Position numbers and translations under genes: made by a program
Part shown: positions 25,937 to 34,620 of the stretch, piece by piece
How the letters are laid out: every line of letters starts with the position of its first letter
Position numbering within the stretch: position 1 is the first letter of the stretch
Source: an uncultured Clostridia bacterium
GTDB taxonomy: Bacteria; Bacillota; Clostridia; TANB77; CAG-508
DNA: 64,000 nt
Assembly: GCA_934167965.1 (NCBI GenBank)
Contig: CAKPMJ010000002.1
Coordinates: 1-64,000 of the forward strand
Reading direction: 5' to 3'
Notes under the pieces: model-generated
Database searches by the model: none
The model's input: only the letters and a program-made list of their open reading frames with translations
Told to the model about the DNA's origin: nothing

Positions 25937-26020
25937 CTTTACTTTCCTTCCTTTCTTTTCTTAATTTATTCTTCTTTGGTATGTTATATTTTTATAATAA
26001 CATATTTATTATTCATTTTA

Positions 26021-26040
26021 CAGTGACTTAAATTCATACT
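26021..26040 (-). promoter_or_regulatory. 20-nt box shared upstream of prepilin-like genes
   Basis: Minus strand AGTATGAATTTAAGTCACTG, close to the boxes at 23981, 53551 and 55836; about 85 nt before the ATG. Conserved block continues as AAATATGTTATTATAAAAATA, partly shared with the 53.5 and 55.8 kb copies. Confidence 0.5.
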
Positions 26041-26066
26041 TTTATATATTCTGCACACAACAAAAA

Positions 26067-26118
26067 GGCAATATTATTTTATCCAGTATTATAATTTACT
26101 GAACCAAATAATATTGCC
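26067..26118 (-). promoter_or_regulatory. Leader hairpin upstream of prepilin-like gene (copy A)
   Basis: 52 nt: 17-bp outer stem (GGCAATATTATTT paired perfectly with its complement, then one mismatch), inner CAGTA/TACTG, 8-nt loop, followed by TTTTT on the minus strand. Same design as the hairpins at 36014, 53596 and 55881, with different paired bases. It acts as a terminator/attenuator candidate. Confidence 0.75.
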
Positions 26119-26165
26119 TTTTCTTTTTCCAAGTTACTTATGTGTAAGCCCTCTTTCAGTAACTT
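26079..26165 (-). pseudogene. Degenerate leader-peptide remnant (YNTG ending)
   Basis: An open frame without a good start codon ends EKAILFGSVNYNTG then TAA inside the hairpin, matching the ends of the small ORFs at 36026 (FSDYYNTG) and 53608 (FGRYNDTG). No TTGACA/TAATAT promoter precedes it; the region runs into the Ca2+ ATPase 3' end. Probably a truncated copy of the leader unit. Confidence 0.4.
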
Positions 26166-26186
26166 AATACTAAAAGAGTATCTATA

Positions 26187-28913
26187 TTATTTTCCATTTA
26201 TTTTTAACAATTTAAAAATTTCTACTATAAGAATTGGCGAAAATACCAAAGCTACAATTTCAATGATATTATTAACAGGCAATACTGGTATACTAAATAC
26301 CCTTCTCAATGCAGGCACAAATAATATTACTAACATTAATGCCGCTGATATAATAGTTGCCCCTACTAATTTACTATTATTAAATGCTTTTGTTTTAAAT
26401 AATGATTTTCTATTATCTCTTATATTAAATACATGTACTAATTCTGAGAGTGCTAGTACTGTAAACGCCATTGTTTGACCTACTTCTATTTTACTTTGAT
26501 CTAATGTAAGTCCATCTATAGGGGCGTGTGTTGTTGCAATTCCTATTACAAATGCTGCCAATGTGATTAATCCTATCATTATTCCTTGATATATAATTCT
26601 AAATGTCATACCTTTTGTGAATATGCCTTTACTTGGCTTTAATGGTTTTCTTTCCATTATGTCATCATTTGCTGGGTCAAATGCAAGTGCTAATGCTGGT
26701 AATGAATCTGTTACTAAATTTATCCATAATATATGGACAGGGAGTAATATTTGAAGTGCTGAGACATCTGTTATACCAAATAACTTGCAAATTAAATTTG
26801 CTCCTATAGTTGCTAAAAATAATACAACGACTTCTCCAATATTACTTGATAATAAAAATTGAATTACCTTTAATATATTATCATATATTCTTCTTCCTTC
26901 TTCTACTGCTGATACTACTGTTGCAAAATTATCATCTGTAAGTATTACATCTGCTGCTTCTTTTGCAACGTCTGTTCCTACAATTCCCATTGCACATCCT
27001 ATATCTGCTGTTTTAAGAGCAGGGCTATCATTTACCCCATCACCCGTCATAGCAACTATTTCTCCATTTTTTTGCCATGCTTTTACAATTCTAACTTTGT
27101 GTTCAGGTGAAACCCTTGCATATACTGAGTATTTTCTAATATTTTTTTCTAATTCTTCATCTGATAGTTTATTTAGTTCATCTCCTGTAATTGCTTCGCT
27201 ATCATTTTCTAGTATTCCTAATTTTCTTGCAATAGCTGTAGCAGTAAGTTTATGATCTCCTGTAATCATTACAGTTTTTATTCCTGCTTTTTTACATTTT
27301 TCCACAGCTAATTTTGCTTCTTCACGAGGAGGATCAATCATTCCATACATTCCTACATAAATTAGATCATTTTCTAATTCTTCTTGCATTGGTTTGTGAT
27401 CCAATTCTTTATAACCAAATGCCAACACTCTTAAAGCGTCTTTAGCCATTTTCTCATTTGCATCCATTATAGCTGATTGATAATTTCCTAAATCTTGCTT
27501 TATTTCTCCATTTTCAATGTATGTAGTACATTTTCTTAATAGCTCGTCTACACCACCCTTAGTATAAACTATATATCTTCCTTCTCTTTCATGTACTGTT
27601 GTCATTAATTTTCTATCTGAATCAAATGGTATCTCATCAACTCTTGGTAATTCTTCATATATTTTCTCTGTAAATCCTAATTTTAAAGCTATATCTACTA
27701 ATGCTGTTTCTGTCGGATCTCCTGTTAAAGTTCCATCCTCTGCTATTTTTGTATCATTACATAACATACCGTTATAGACAACCAATTTTACTTCTTGGTT
27801 TCCACTATTATATTTTATAAAATCACTATTTTCATCTAAATTGCTTACATCATAAATATTTCTGTTTACAAATATTTTTTGAACTGTCATTTTATTTTGG
27901 GTAAGTGTTCCTGTCTTATCTGAGCATATAACTGTACTACTTCCTAAAGTTTCTACTGCTGGCAATCTTTTTACAATAGCATTTCTTTTAACCATCTTTT
28001 GCACACCAATTGCTAAGACTATTGTTGATACTGCGGCTAATCCTTCTGGTATTGCTGCAACAGCTAAACTTACTGCTGTCATAAACATTGAGATGACTTC
28101 TCTACCTTCTATTATTCCTATTAAGAATATTACTAAACATATAGCTAATGCTCCAAATCCTAATGTTTTACCCAAACTATTTAGTTTCTTTTGAAGTGGA
28201 GTTTCTTGCTCTTCTGTATTTGATAACATTCCTGCAATTTTTCCTACTTCTGTGTTCATTCCTGTTTCTACTACTATACCTTTTCCTCTACCATATGTTA
28301 CTAAACTTGAAGAATATAACATATTTGTTCTATCACCTAATGCCACTTCTTCTTTATCTATTCTACTTGCCTCTTTCTCTACTGGTACAGATTCTCCTGT
28401 TAATGAAGATTCTTGCACTTTAAAATTTATTGCTTCAAATATTCTTAGATCAGCGGGTATATAGTCACCTGTTTCTAGTACTACTATATCTCCTGGAACT
28501 AAGTATTTTGATGGTAATGACTTTATACTTCCATCTCTTATAACTTTTGCTTCGTGCTCACTAAGTTTTTGCAAAGCTTCTAAAGATTTCTCTGCTTTTG
28601 ATTCTTGTGCTACACCAATGATTGCATTTGCAACTACTACTATCATTATTATAATTGTATCTGCAATTCCTTCTCCTTGCGCAATTCCAATAGCCCCTGA
28701 TATTATTGCTGCAATTATTAATACTATTATCATAAAATCTTTAAATTGTTCTAAAAATTTTACAAATAATGATTTTTTCTTTCCTTGTTCTAATTCATTC
28801 AGTCCATATTTTTCTTGTCTTTCCTTGATTTCGTTATCAGATAATCCTGTTTTTATGTTAGTTTTTAATTCATTTTCAACTTCTTCACTTGTTTTATTAA
28901 ACCAATTACTCAT
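26187..28913 (-). CDS. P-type Ca2+-translocating ATPase
   Basis: 908 aa, membrane pump of the P2 (SERCA/PMCA-like) group. TGES at 172-175, PEGL at 289-292 in the fourth membrane helix, phosphorylated D332 in SDKTGTLTQ and the hinge TGDGVNDSPALK are present, plus an N-terminal cation-ATPase domain and C-terminal helices. The SERCA-type PEGL supports Ca2+ (or Mn2+) export. It starts 3 nt after the gtrA stop with its own AAAGGA site. Confidence 0.93.
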   Translation of the reverse strand: MSNWFNKTSEEVENELKTNIKTGLSDNEIKERQEKYGLNELEQGKKKSLFVKFLEQFKDFMIIVLIIAAIISGAIGIAQGEGIADTIIIMIVVVANAIIGVAQESKAEKSLEALQKLSEHEAKVIRDGSIKSLPSKYLVPGDIVVLETGDYIPADLRIFEAINFKVQESSLTGESVPVEKEASRIDKEEVALGDRTNMLYSSSLVTYGRGKGIVVETGMNTEVGKIAGMLSNTEEQETPLQKKLNSLGKTLGFGALAICLVIFLIGIIEGREVISMFMTAVSLAVAAIPEGLAAVSTIVLAIGVQKMVKRNAIVKRLPAVETLGSSTVICSDKTGTLTQNKMTVQKIFVNRNIYDVSNLDENSDFIKYNSGNQEVKLVVYNGMLCNDTKIAEDGTLTGDPTETALVDIALKLGFTEKIYEELPRVDEIPFDSDRKLMTTVHEREGRYIVYTKGGVDELLRKCTTYIENGEIKQDLGNYQSAIMDANEKMAKDALRVLAFGYKELDHKPMQEELENDLIYVGMYGMIDPPREEAKLAVEKCKKAGIKTVMITGDHKLTATAIARKLGILENDSEAITGDELNKLSDEELEKNIRKYSVYARVSPEHKVRIVKAWQKNGEIVAMTGDGVNDSPALKTADIGCAMGIVGTDVAKEAADVILTDDNFATVVSAVEEGRRIYDNILKVIQFLLSSNIGEVVVLFLATIGANLICKLFGITDVSALQILLPVHILWINLVTDSLPALALAFDPANDDIMERKPLKPSKGIFTKGMTFRIIYQGIMIGLITLAAFVIGIATTHAPIDGLTLDQSKIEVGQTMAFTVLALSELVHVFNIRDNRKSLFKTKAFNNSKLVGATIISAALMLVILFVPALRRVFSIPVLPVNNIIEIVALVFSPILIVEIFKLLKINGK

Positions 28914-28916
28914 TTA

Positions 28917-29384
28917 TTAATTTCCTTTCTTTTTAAATATAAAAATTTTGCTAAATACAAAATTCATTAAGATGACAAGTATATTTGATACTATTTTCAT
29001 TAACATTGTGTTGAAATGTAATTTATCTATAACTATTATTAAAAAAATTGTTTCAAATATTAAAGTAAATACTCTTGCTCCAAAAAAAGAACCAATCTCT
29101 CTTAATAAATCCATTTTGCTATCTGTTTTTGAACAAAACACCCATATTTTATTAGTTATATATGCAAATATTACAGCTACTATCCAAGCTATGCAATTAC
29201 TTATTGTTGTTGATAATTTTATTTTGAAGCATATTTCAAATACTACTATATTTACAATTGTTGACAATGCTCCAAATATTAGATATCTCATTCCTTCTCT
29301 ATGTTCTCTATACCAGTCTGCTAATACTTTTAATTTTATTTTTTCTAATATTTTTAATCCAAATTCTTCTATTTTGTCTATCAT
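28917..29384 (-). CDS. GtrA-family membrane protein
   Basis: 155 aa with four predicted membrane helices (RYLIFGALSTIVNIVVFEI; IAWIVAVIFAYITNKIWVF; TLIFETIFLIIVI; ILVILMNFVFSKIFIFKKK), the GtrA/DPMS-associated pattern. GtrA-like proteins are thought to flip polyprenyl-linked sugars; the glycosyltransferase 0.5 kb upstream is the likely partner, with spoVG lying between them. AAGGAGATG precedes the ATG. Confidence 0.88.
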   Translation of the reverse strand: MIDKIEEFGLKILEKIKLKVLADWYREHREGMRYLIFGALSTIVNIVVFEICFKIKLSTTISNCIAWIVAVIFAYITNKIWVFCSKTDSKMDLLREIGSFFGARVFTLIFETIFLIIVIDKLHFNTMLMKIVSNILVILMNFVFSKIFIFKKKGN

Positions 29385-29429
29385 TTTTTCATCTCCTTAT
29401 AGCATATAATAAATTGTTTTTTAGACTAG

Positions 29430-29463
29430 AAAAAGGATTATTCTAGATCCTTAGAATAATCCT
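29430..29463 (-). terminator. Terminator after spoVG
   Basis: Minus strand: AGGATTATTCTA pairs perfectly with TAGAATAATCCT around a 6-nt loop and runs into TTTTT. It separates spoVG from gtrA. Confidence 0.88.
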
Positions 29464-29481
29464 ATGTTTATTTCTTACCAA

Positions 29482-29754
29482 TTATTCAGCTGATCCTTCT
29501 GCTTCTGGAGCATTGAATGCTTCTAAGATAGCATTTTGAATCTTTTCCCTTGTTTCTGGGTTGATTGGATGAGCTATATCCTTAAATTCTCCGTTTGGAG
29601 TTTTTCTGCTAGGCATAGCAATGAATAATCCGTTTTGGCTTTCAATAACTTTGATATCGTGTACTACGAATTCATTATCGAATGTTACAGAAGCAACAGC
29701 TTTCATTCTGTTTTCTGAATTTACCTTTCTTAAACGTACGTCTGTAATTTGCAT
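29482..29754 (-). CDS. spoVG: SpoVG, septation/RNA-binding regulator
   Basis: 90 aa. MQITDVRLRKV, MKAVASVTFDNEFVVHDIKVIE, FIAMPSRKTPNGEFKDIAHPIN and the C-terminal helix are the SpoVG signature. It is a small nucleic-acid-binding regulator linked to sporulation septation. Start ATG 29754 has AGAGGTG upstream; a longer frame from 29796 does not. Monocistronic, with its own terminator and a sigma-H-like promoter. Confidence 0.96.
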   Translation of the reverse strand: MQITDVRLRKVNSENRMKAVASVTFDNEFVVHDIKVIESQNGLFIAMPSRKTPNGEFKDIAHPINPETREKIQNAILEAFNAPEAEGSAE

Positions 29755-29825
29755 GTTAAGCACCTCTTTCCAATGTATTATATTTATTTTGTACATATTT
29801 TGCTTTTTTATGTACTAATTATTTT

Positions 29826-29850
29826 ATTCTCCATAAATAAACAATTTCCT
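29826..29850 (-). promoter_or_regulatory. Candidate sigma-H promoter of spoVG
   Basis: Minus strand AGGAAAT (29850-29844), 14 nt, GAAT (29829-29826). This fits the sigma-H pattern (AGGAwwT...GAAT) known for spoVG of B. subtilis, including spacing as I remember it. Confidence 0.55.
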
Positions 29851-29895
29851 TCTTTTTTTTACATTTTTTATAAAAATATTTTTGCTTTTTATGAG

Positions 29896-30840
29896 CTAGT
29901 CATTCATCTCTTTTTCTCCATTATATTCATCTACTAAATACAATGGTCTGTTCTTTGTTTCTGTAAATATTCTTCCTAAATATTCTCCTACAATTCCAAA
30001 TAATAGTATTTGTATTCCAGAGAAAAATAGTATTAATAATATTATAGCTTGAAATGCTTGTATAAATGTTTGTGTCATTATGCATTTTACTATTATATAT
30101 ATAAAGTATATTCCAAGTACTGCAAAAGTAGGTATTGCTACCCAAGTTGCAAGCCTAAGTGGTGACGTTGTAAATGATGTTATACCATCTATTGCTAAAT
30201 CTATTAATTTCATATAATTCCATTTAGTCTTTCCTGCAACTCTTGCATCTCTATCATATAACACTTCTTTTTTGTTATATCCTATCCAACTAAACATACT
30301 TTTTGTATTTCTCTGAGTTTCACGTAACTTTTTTAATGCATTTACACATCTTCTATCTAATAATCTAAAATCTCCTGTATCTTTTTGAATTTCTATTTTA
30401 GTCATTTTCTGTAATACTCTATAATACATTTTTGATGTAAATTTCTTTAAAAATGTTTCGCCCTCTCTTGAACGTCTTCTTGCATATACATCATCATATC
30501 CTTCTTCCCAATACTTTACTAATTCTGGAATTAACTCAGGTGGATCTTGCAAATCTGCATCCATAAATATTGCACAATCTCCTGTTATATAATCTAATCC
30601 TGCAATCATTGCAATTTCTTTTCCAAAATTTCTTGAAAAGTTAACATAGCAATATCTATTATCTTCATTTCTATATTGTTTTATTATTTCCAATGTTTTA
30701 TCTTTACTTCCATCATTAACAAATAGTATCTCAAATTCATAATTAGGCATATCTTCCATTAATTTATCTAATCTTTCTCTTAAGTATGGCAATGATTCTT
30801 CTTCATTGTATGCTGGTATTATTATACTTATTTTTTTCAT
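29896..30840 (-). CDS. Polyprenyl-phosphate glycosyltransferase, family 2
   Basis: 314 aa. GT-A domain with SIIIPAYNEEESL, FVNDGSKDKT, the metal-binding MDADLQDPPE and TGDFRLLDRRC, followed by two C-terminal membrane helices (about 230-285). This is the DPMS/GtrB/YkoT group, which loads a sugar onto polyprenyl phosphate for cell-envelope glycosylation. The nearby gtrA product would be its flippase partner. Confidence 0.92.
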   Translation of the reverse strand: MKKISIIIPAYNEEESLPYLRERLDKLMEDMPNYEFEILFVNDGSKDKTLEIIKQYRNEDNRYCYVNFSRNFGKEIAMIAGLDYITGDCAIFMDADLQDPPELIPELVKYWEEGYDDVYARRRSREGETFLKKFTSKMYYRVLQKMTKIEIQKDTGDFRLLDRRCVNALKKLRETQRNTKSMFSWIGYNKKEVLYDRDARVAGKTKWNYMKLIDLAIDGITSFTTSPLRLATWVAIPTFAVLGIYFIYIIVKCIMTQTFIQAFQAIILLILFFSGIQILLFGIVGEYLGRIFTETKNRPLYLVDEYNGEKEMND

Positions 30841-30902
30841 GGTTATTTCTCCCTCTTTTTATATATTTACCTATATTTCGTATTTTATAACATTTTCCCA
30901 AG

Positions 30903-30968
30903 AGTGTCAATGGGGACGTTCCTTTTTGACAATAAAAATTGTCAAAAAGGAACGTCCCCATTGACACT
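30903..30968. repeat. REP-like palindrome
   Basis: Perfect 31-nt arms (30903-30933 and 30938-30968) around AAAA, containing GGGGACGTTCC and TTTTTGACA. Almost the same sequence as 16689-16753. It sits between the divergent glycosyltransferase and RelA-like genes. Confidence 0.88.
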
Positions 30969-30970
30969 AA

Positions 30971-30999
30971 TTGACCAAATACAAAAAAAATGATATAAT
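30971..30999 (+). promoter_or_regulatory. Sigma-A promoter of the RelA-like gene
   Basis: TTGACC (30971-30976), 17-nt spacer, TATAAT (30994-30999), immediately after the REP-like palindrome. Confidence 0.8.
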
Positions 31000-31007
31000 A
31001 GATTTTA

Positions 31008-31025
31008 TGTAAGTCAAGACTTACA
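31008..31025 (+). promoter_or_regulatory. Operator-like inverted repeat at the start of transcription
   Basis: TGTAAGTC-AA-GACTTACA, a perfect 8-bp inverted repeat beginning about 9 nt after the -10 box, where a repressor would block initiation. Regulator unknown; autoregulation is possible. Confidence 0.45.
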
Positions 31026-31057
31026 AATATTTTAAAATTTTAAGAAAGGAGGCCATA

Positions 31058-31963
31058 ATGATTATGGAGAAGCCTAAACTATTGTCTGAAGAAGTTGAAC
31101 AACAAATCATTCGGCTTATTCAGAAAAGTTTAGAAGAAGGACATTCTGTCCCTGACTCTTTGCATATACTTGCAGGGATGCTTTTGGACAAAGATTCTAA
31201 AATCCCAGATGACATCGGATTACTATTATCCAATAGTGTAGAAGACTACAGATATCTTATACAAAATCATAATTATCTGTCTTCTATACGCGACACCTTC
31301 AATCTGATTTATGATTATATGTTCCAAATGGAAGATGTAACTTTCAAAATTGAAGGACGGCGAAAAGGTGTCGTAAATTCTCTTGAAAAGATGATAAGAC
31401 TTCTCAACCAAGGAAGAGCTCTTGATCTTTTTAGAGATGCTATGGGGATTAGAATTATCATTTTTGGTAATGAATGTGAAGATTTGCAAAAAAAAGCTTA
31501 TCAAATCACAAACGATATGATAAACTTTATGTCTAAAAAACATTTCATCTTATGTGAAGCTGATCCAATTCCTCATGATGTTACTTTAAATGACGGGATT
31601 GCAGAACACATTTTAATACCAAAAGAATCCTCAGTATTACCTTTATATTGTACTGGTGTAAAAGATTATTTTCTTTATCCTAAGTACAATGGGTACCAAT
31701 CTTTGCATACTGTTTTTCGTGCACGAAATAACTCGTTTATCGAAATTCAAGTACGTACCGAACAGATGCATTTACACGCTGAGTATAATGATGCCAAACA
31801 TAGTTTGTATAAAATTGACAAATATGGCGATAGACTTCACTCTAAACTAGACTTTTCTAAAGTCCACATGCCAGGTTTTCGGTATATGAAAGACGGAATT
31901 ATTTATGACGATATTGGGCTTCAAACTTCAATGTTAACCTTTTATCGAACTAAATCTTTCTAA
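31058..31963 (+). CDS. RelA/SpoT-domain synthetase-like protein (no hydrolase)
   Basis: 301 aa. The (p)ppGpp synthetase fold is clear: LDLFRDAMGIR (122-132), KDYFLYPKYNGYQSLHT (202-218) and EIQVRTEQMHLHAE (229-242). No HD hydrolase, TGS or ACT domain is present, and the N-terminal ~90 residues are helical and unassigned. It would make alarmones if active; substrate range and physiological role are unknown. AAAGGAGG precedes the ATG. It stands alone on the plus strand between a REP palindrome and its own terminator, with apparently less AT-rich codons than its neighbours, so acquisition is possible. Confidence 0.82.
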   Translation: MIMEKPKLLSEEVEQQIIRLIQKSLEEGHSVPDSLHILAGMLLDKDSKIPDDIGLLLSNSVEDYRYLIQNHNYLSSIRDTFNLIYDYMFQMEDVTFKIEGRRKGVVNSLEKMIRLLNQGRALDLFRDAMGIRIIIFGNECEDLQKKAYQITNDMINFMSKKHFILCEADPIPHDVTLNDGIAEHILIPKESSVLPLYCTGVKDYFLYPKYNGYQSLHTVFRARNNSFIEIQVRTEQMHLHAEYNDAKHSLYKIDKYGDRLHSKLDFSKVHMPGFRYMKDGIIYDDIGLQTSMLTFYRTKSF

Positions 31964-31969
31964 AAATTT

Positions 31970-32004
31970 ACACCCTCAGGTTTTATTCCTGAGGGTGTTT
32001 TTTT
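31970..32004. terminator. Strong terminator after the RelA-like gene
   Basis: ACACCCTCAGG pairs with CCTGAGGGTGT around a 7-nt loop, followed by TTTTTTT on the plus strand. The convergent trmR-like gene stops right beside it. Confidence 0.9.
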
Positions 32005-32005
32005 A

Positions 32006-32593
32006 TTATTTTAATTTACTAATTGCTAATCCATCTCCAACTTCTAATATTTCAGTTTCAATATTAGGATTTTCTGTTACTTCTTTTATATATTCACGTA
32101 AATTTCGCACTGCTGTACGTTGTTTATGCTTATTATAATCACTCATAACATATCCTTTATACAAAATATTGTCTGCAAAGATTATTCCATTTTCATTTAA
32201 CATTCTTAAAGACTCTTTTAAGAAAAAAGGATATTTTCCTTTTGCAGCATCTATGAAAACCATATCATATTTTTTGTTTAATGTTGGTAAGATTTCTACC
32301 GCATCTCCTTCATATATGTTAATTTTCTCTTGAAGTTCCATATCTTTTACATTTTTCTTTGCTTCTTTTATTCTCTCTTCATCTCGTTCTATAGTATCTA
32401 TAAAGCCATCCTCAGTCATATATTTTGAAAAACATATTGCTGAGTACCCAACAGCTGTACCGATTTCAAGAATGCTTTTTATTTGATTTTCTTTCATTAT
32501 TTTACTAATTACTTCAAGTGTATCATCCATGATTATTGGAATATGATTTTCTAATGCATTTATTTTTAGTTCTTTTAATAACTTTTCATTCAT
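32006..32593 (-). CDS. O-methyltransferase, TrmR/YrrM-like
   Basis: 195 aa class I SAM methyltransferase of the COMT-like family. SILEIGTAVGYSAICFS (SAM loop), DTIERDEERI, VFIDAAKGKYPFFL and IFADNILYKGYV are conserved. In B. subtilis the relative TrmR methylates 5-hydroxyuridine in tRNA to mo5U; that specific role is inferred from similarity. It follows typA by 15 nt. Confidence 0.85.
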   Translation of the reverse strand: MNEKLLKELKINALENHIPIIMDDTLEVISKIMKENQIKSILEIGTAVGYSAICFSKYMTEDGFIDTIERDEERIKEAKKNVKDMELQEKINIYEGDAVEILPTLNKKYDMVFIDAAKGKYPFFLKESLRMLNENGIIFADNILYKGYVMSDYNKHKQRTAVRNLREYIKEVTENPNIETEILEVGDGLAISKLK

Positions 32594-32608
32594 TCAATAT
32601 CTATCCTC

Positions 32609-34423
32609 TTATTTATTATTTCTTGCAGCTCTTTCTCTTTCTTTGTTATTTAAGATTTTCTTTCTTAATCTAATAGATTTAGGTGTTATTTCTACTAATT
32701 CATCATCTTGTATAAATTCAATTGCTTTTTCTAGTGACATTTGCATTGGTGGAACTAAATGAAGTGCATCATCTGCTCCTGAAGATCTTGTATTTGTTAA
32801 ATGTTTTTCTTTACATACATTTACCGCTAAGTCTTCTCCTCTTGAGTTTAATCCAACGATCATTCCTTCATATACTTCTACACCTGGTCCTATAAATAAG
32901 TCTCCTTTTTCTTGTGCATTATATAGTCCATAAGTAATTGATTTTCCTGCTTCAAATGCTACTATTGTTCCTCTTACTCTACTAATTACTTCTCCTTTAT
33001 ATGGTTCATATCCTTTGAAGATACTTGCCATTGTTCCTTCTCCTTTTGTATCTGTTAAAAATTCTGTTCTATATCCAATTAATCCTCTTGCCGGTATGTT
33101 AAATTCTATTTTTGTATGACCATCTTCTGCTGGTTCCATGTTTACCATTTCGCCTTTTCTTCTTCCTAATTTTTCAATTACTGTTCCTACTGAATCGTCT
33201 GGTACATTTACAACTAAGCTTTCGATTGGCTCACATTTTACACCATCAATTTCTTTTATAATTACTTTTGGTCTTGATACTAATAACTCAAATCCTTCTC
33301 TTCTCATTGTTTCTATTAGTACTGCCAAATGTAATTCTCCTCTTCCTGATACTTCAAATGAATCTGGTGTTTCTCCTTCTTTTACTCTAAGTGATACATT
33401 TCTTTCTAGCTCTTTAAATAATCTATCTCTTATATGTCTTGATGTTACAAATTGTCCTTCTCTTCCAGCTAAAGGTCCATTATTTACACTAAATGTCATT
33501 GATACTGTTGGCTCATCTATATTTACAAATGGTATTTTTTCTGGATTATTTAAATCACATATTGTATCTCCTATACTTATATCTGCTATTCCTGCTAATT
33601 CTATTATATCTCCTGCTTTTGCTTCTTCAACTTCTTGCTTTTTTAAACCAATATGTGTGTATAATTTTGCTATTTTTCCTTGTGTTACCTTGTCTTCTTT
33701 ACATATAGATACTGGCATTCCTAAAGTAAATGTTCCTCTTTCTATTCTTCCTACTGCTATTCTTCCTACATAGTCATCATAGTCTATGTTTGATACTAAC
33801 ATTTGAGCTGTTCCTTCTTCATCACAATCAGGTGCTTGTATTGTATTTATTATTGTTTCAAACAATGGTGTCATGTCTTGGTCTTCATCTGCCATGTTTA
33901 ATTTTGAGGTTCCATTTTTTGCTGATGCATATACTACTGGGAAGTCTAATTGCTCGTCTGTTGCATTTAATTCAATGAATAATTCTATTACTTCATCTAC
34001 TACTTTGTCTGGTCTTGCTCCTGGTCTGTCTATTTTGTTTATTACTACTATTGGCTTTAAATTTAATGCTAATGCCTTTTTTAATACTTCTCTTGTTTGT
34101 GGCATTGCTCCTTCAAATGCATCTACTAATAATAGTACTCCATCTACTGTTTTTAATACTCTTTCTACTTCTCCACCAAAGTCTGCGTGTCCTGGTGTAT
34201 CTACTATATTTATTTTTATGTCTTTATACATTACTGATGTATTTTTTGAAAGTATTGTTATTCCTCTTTCTTTTTCTAGGTCATTTGAGTCCATTATTCT
34301 TTCTTGTACTTGTTCATTATCTCTAAATATGTGGCTTTGTTTTAACAAACTGTCAACTAATGTTGTTTTTCCATGGTCTACGTGTGCTATTATTGCTATG
34401 TTTCTTATTTTTTGGTTATTCAT
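32609..34423 (-). CDS. typA: Translational GTPase TypA/BipA
   Basis: 604 aa. G domain with AHVDHGKTTLVDS, DTPGHADFGGEVER and NKIDRPGARP, then EF-G-like domains and the BipA C-terminal domain (VRGTIVAFEAGKSITYGLYNAQEKGDLFIGPG type, in part). BipA binds the 70S ribosome and supports assembly and stress growth. AAGGAAGG precedes the ATG. trmR follows in the same transcript. Confidence 0.96.
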   Translation of the reverse strand: MNNQKIRNIAIIAHVDHGKTTLVDSLLKQSHIFRDNEQVQERIMDSNDLEKERGITILSKNTSVMYKDIKINIVDTPGHADFGGEVERVLKTVDGVLLLVDAFEGAMPQTREVLKKALALNLKPIVVINKIDRPGARPDKVVDEVIELFIELNATDEQLDFPVVYASAKNGTSKLNMADEDQDMTPLFETIINTIQAPDCDEEGTAQMLVSNIDYDDYVGRIAVGRIERGTFTLGMPVSICKEDKVTQGKIAKLYTHIGLKKQEVEEAKAGDIIELAGIADISIGDTICDLNNPEKIPFVNIDEPTVSMTFSVNNGPLAGREGQFVTSRHIRDRLFKELERNVSLRVKEGETPDSFEVSGRGELHLAVLIETMRREGFELLVSRPKVIIKEIDGVKCEPIESLVVNVPDDSVGTVIEKLGRRKGEMVNMEPAEDGHTKIEFNIPARGLIGYRTEFLTDTKGEGTMASIFKGYEPYKGEVISRVRGTIVAFEAGKSITYGLYNAQEKGDLFIGPGVEVYEGMIVGLNSRGEDLAVNVCKEKHLTNTRSSGADDALHLVPPMQMSLEKAIEFIQDDELVEITPKSIRLRKKILNNKERERAARNNK

Positions 34424-34553
34424 TTTTATCCTTCCTTTTTCTATTTTTATTCGACCTTTCTATTATATTACAAATTACATTTTTTGTCAAATGATTTTTA
34501 AGGAGATAATTTTATTTAATTTACATAACTTGGGTGCTTCGGTTAAAAAATTT

Positions 34554-34590
34554 TCGCTTTTCTCCGCTTATTTCCTGCTTTGAAAAGCGA
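34554..34590 (-). promoter_or_regulatory. Hairpin 93 bp downstream of VR2
   Basis: Nine-bp stem TCGCTTTTC/GAAAAGCGA with a 19-nt loop, followed on the minus strand by AAATTTTTT. Its edge is 93 nt from the VR2 boundary, exactly as for VR1, while the stem bases differ. It may also terminate transcription. The rest of 34424-34620 holds only the target stop context and the typA ribosome site. Confidence 0.7.
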
Positions 34591-34620
34591 TTTTTCTTTC
34601 TTTCTTTGTTCCTGCTTGTT

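Noticed and set aside
31007..31026. Palindrome as a tRNA-like or terminator element
   Set aside because: Only 8 bp with a 2-nt centre and no T-tract; an operator fits better.
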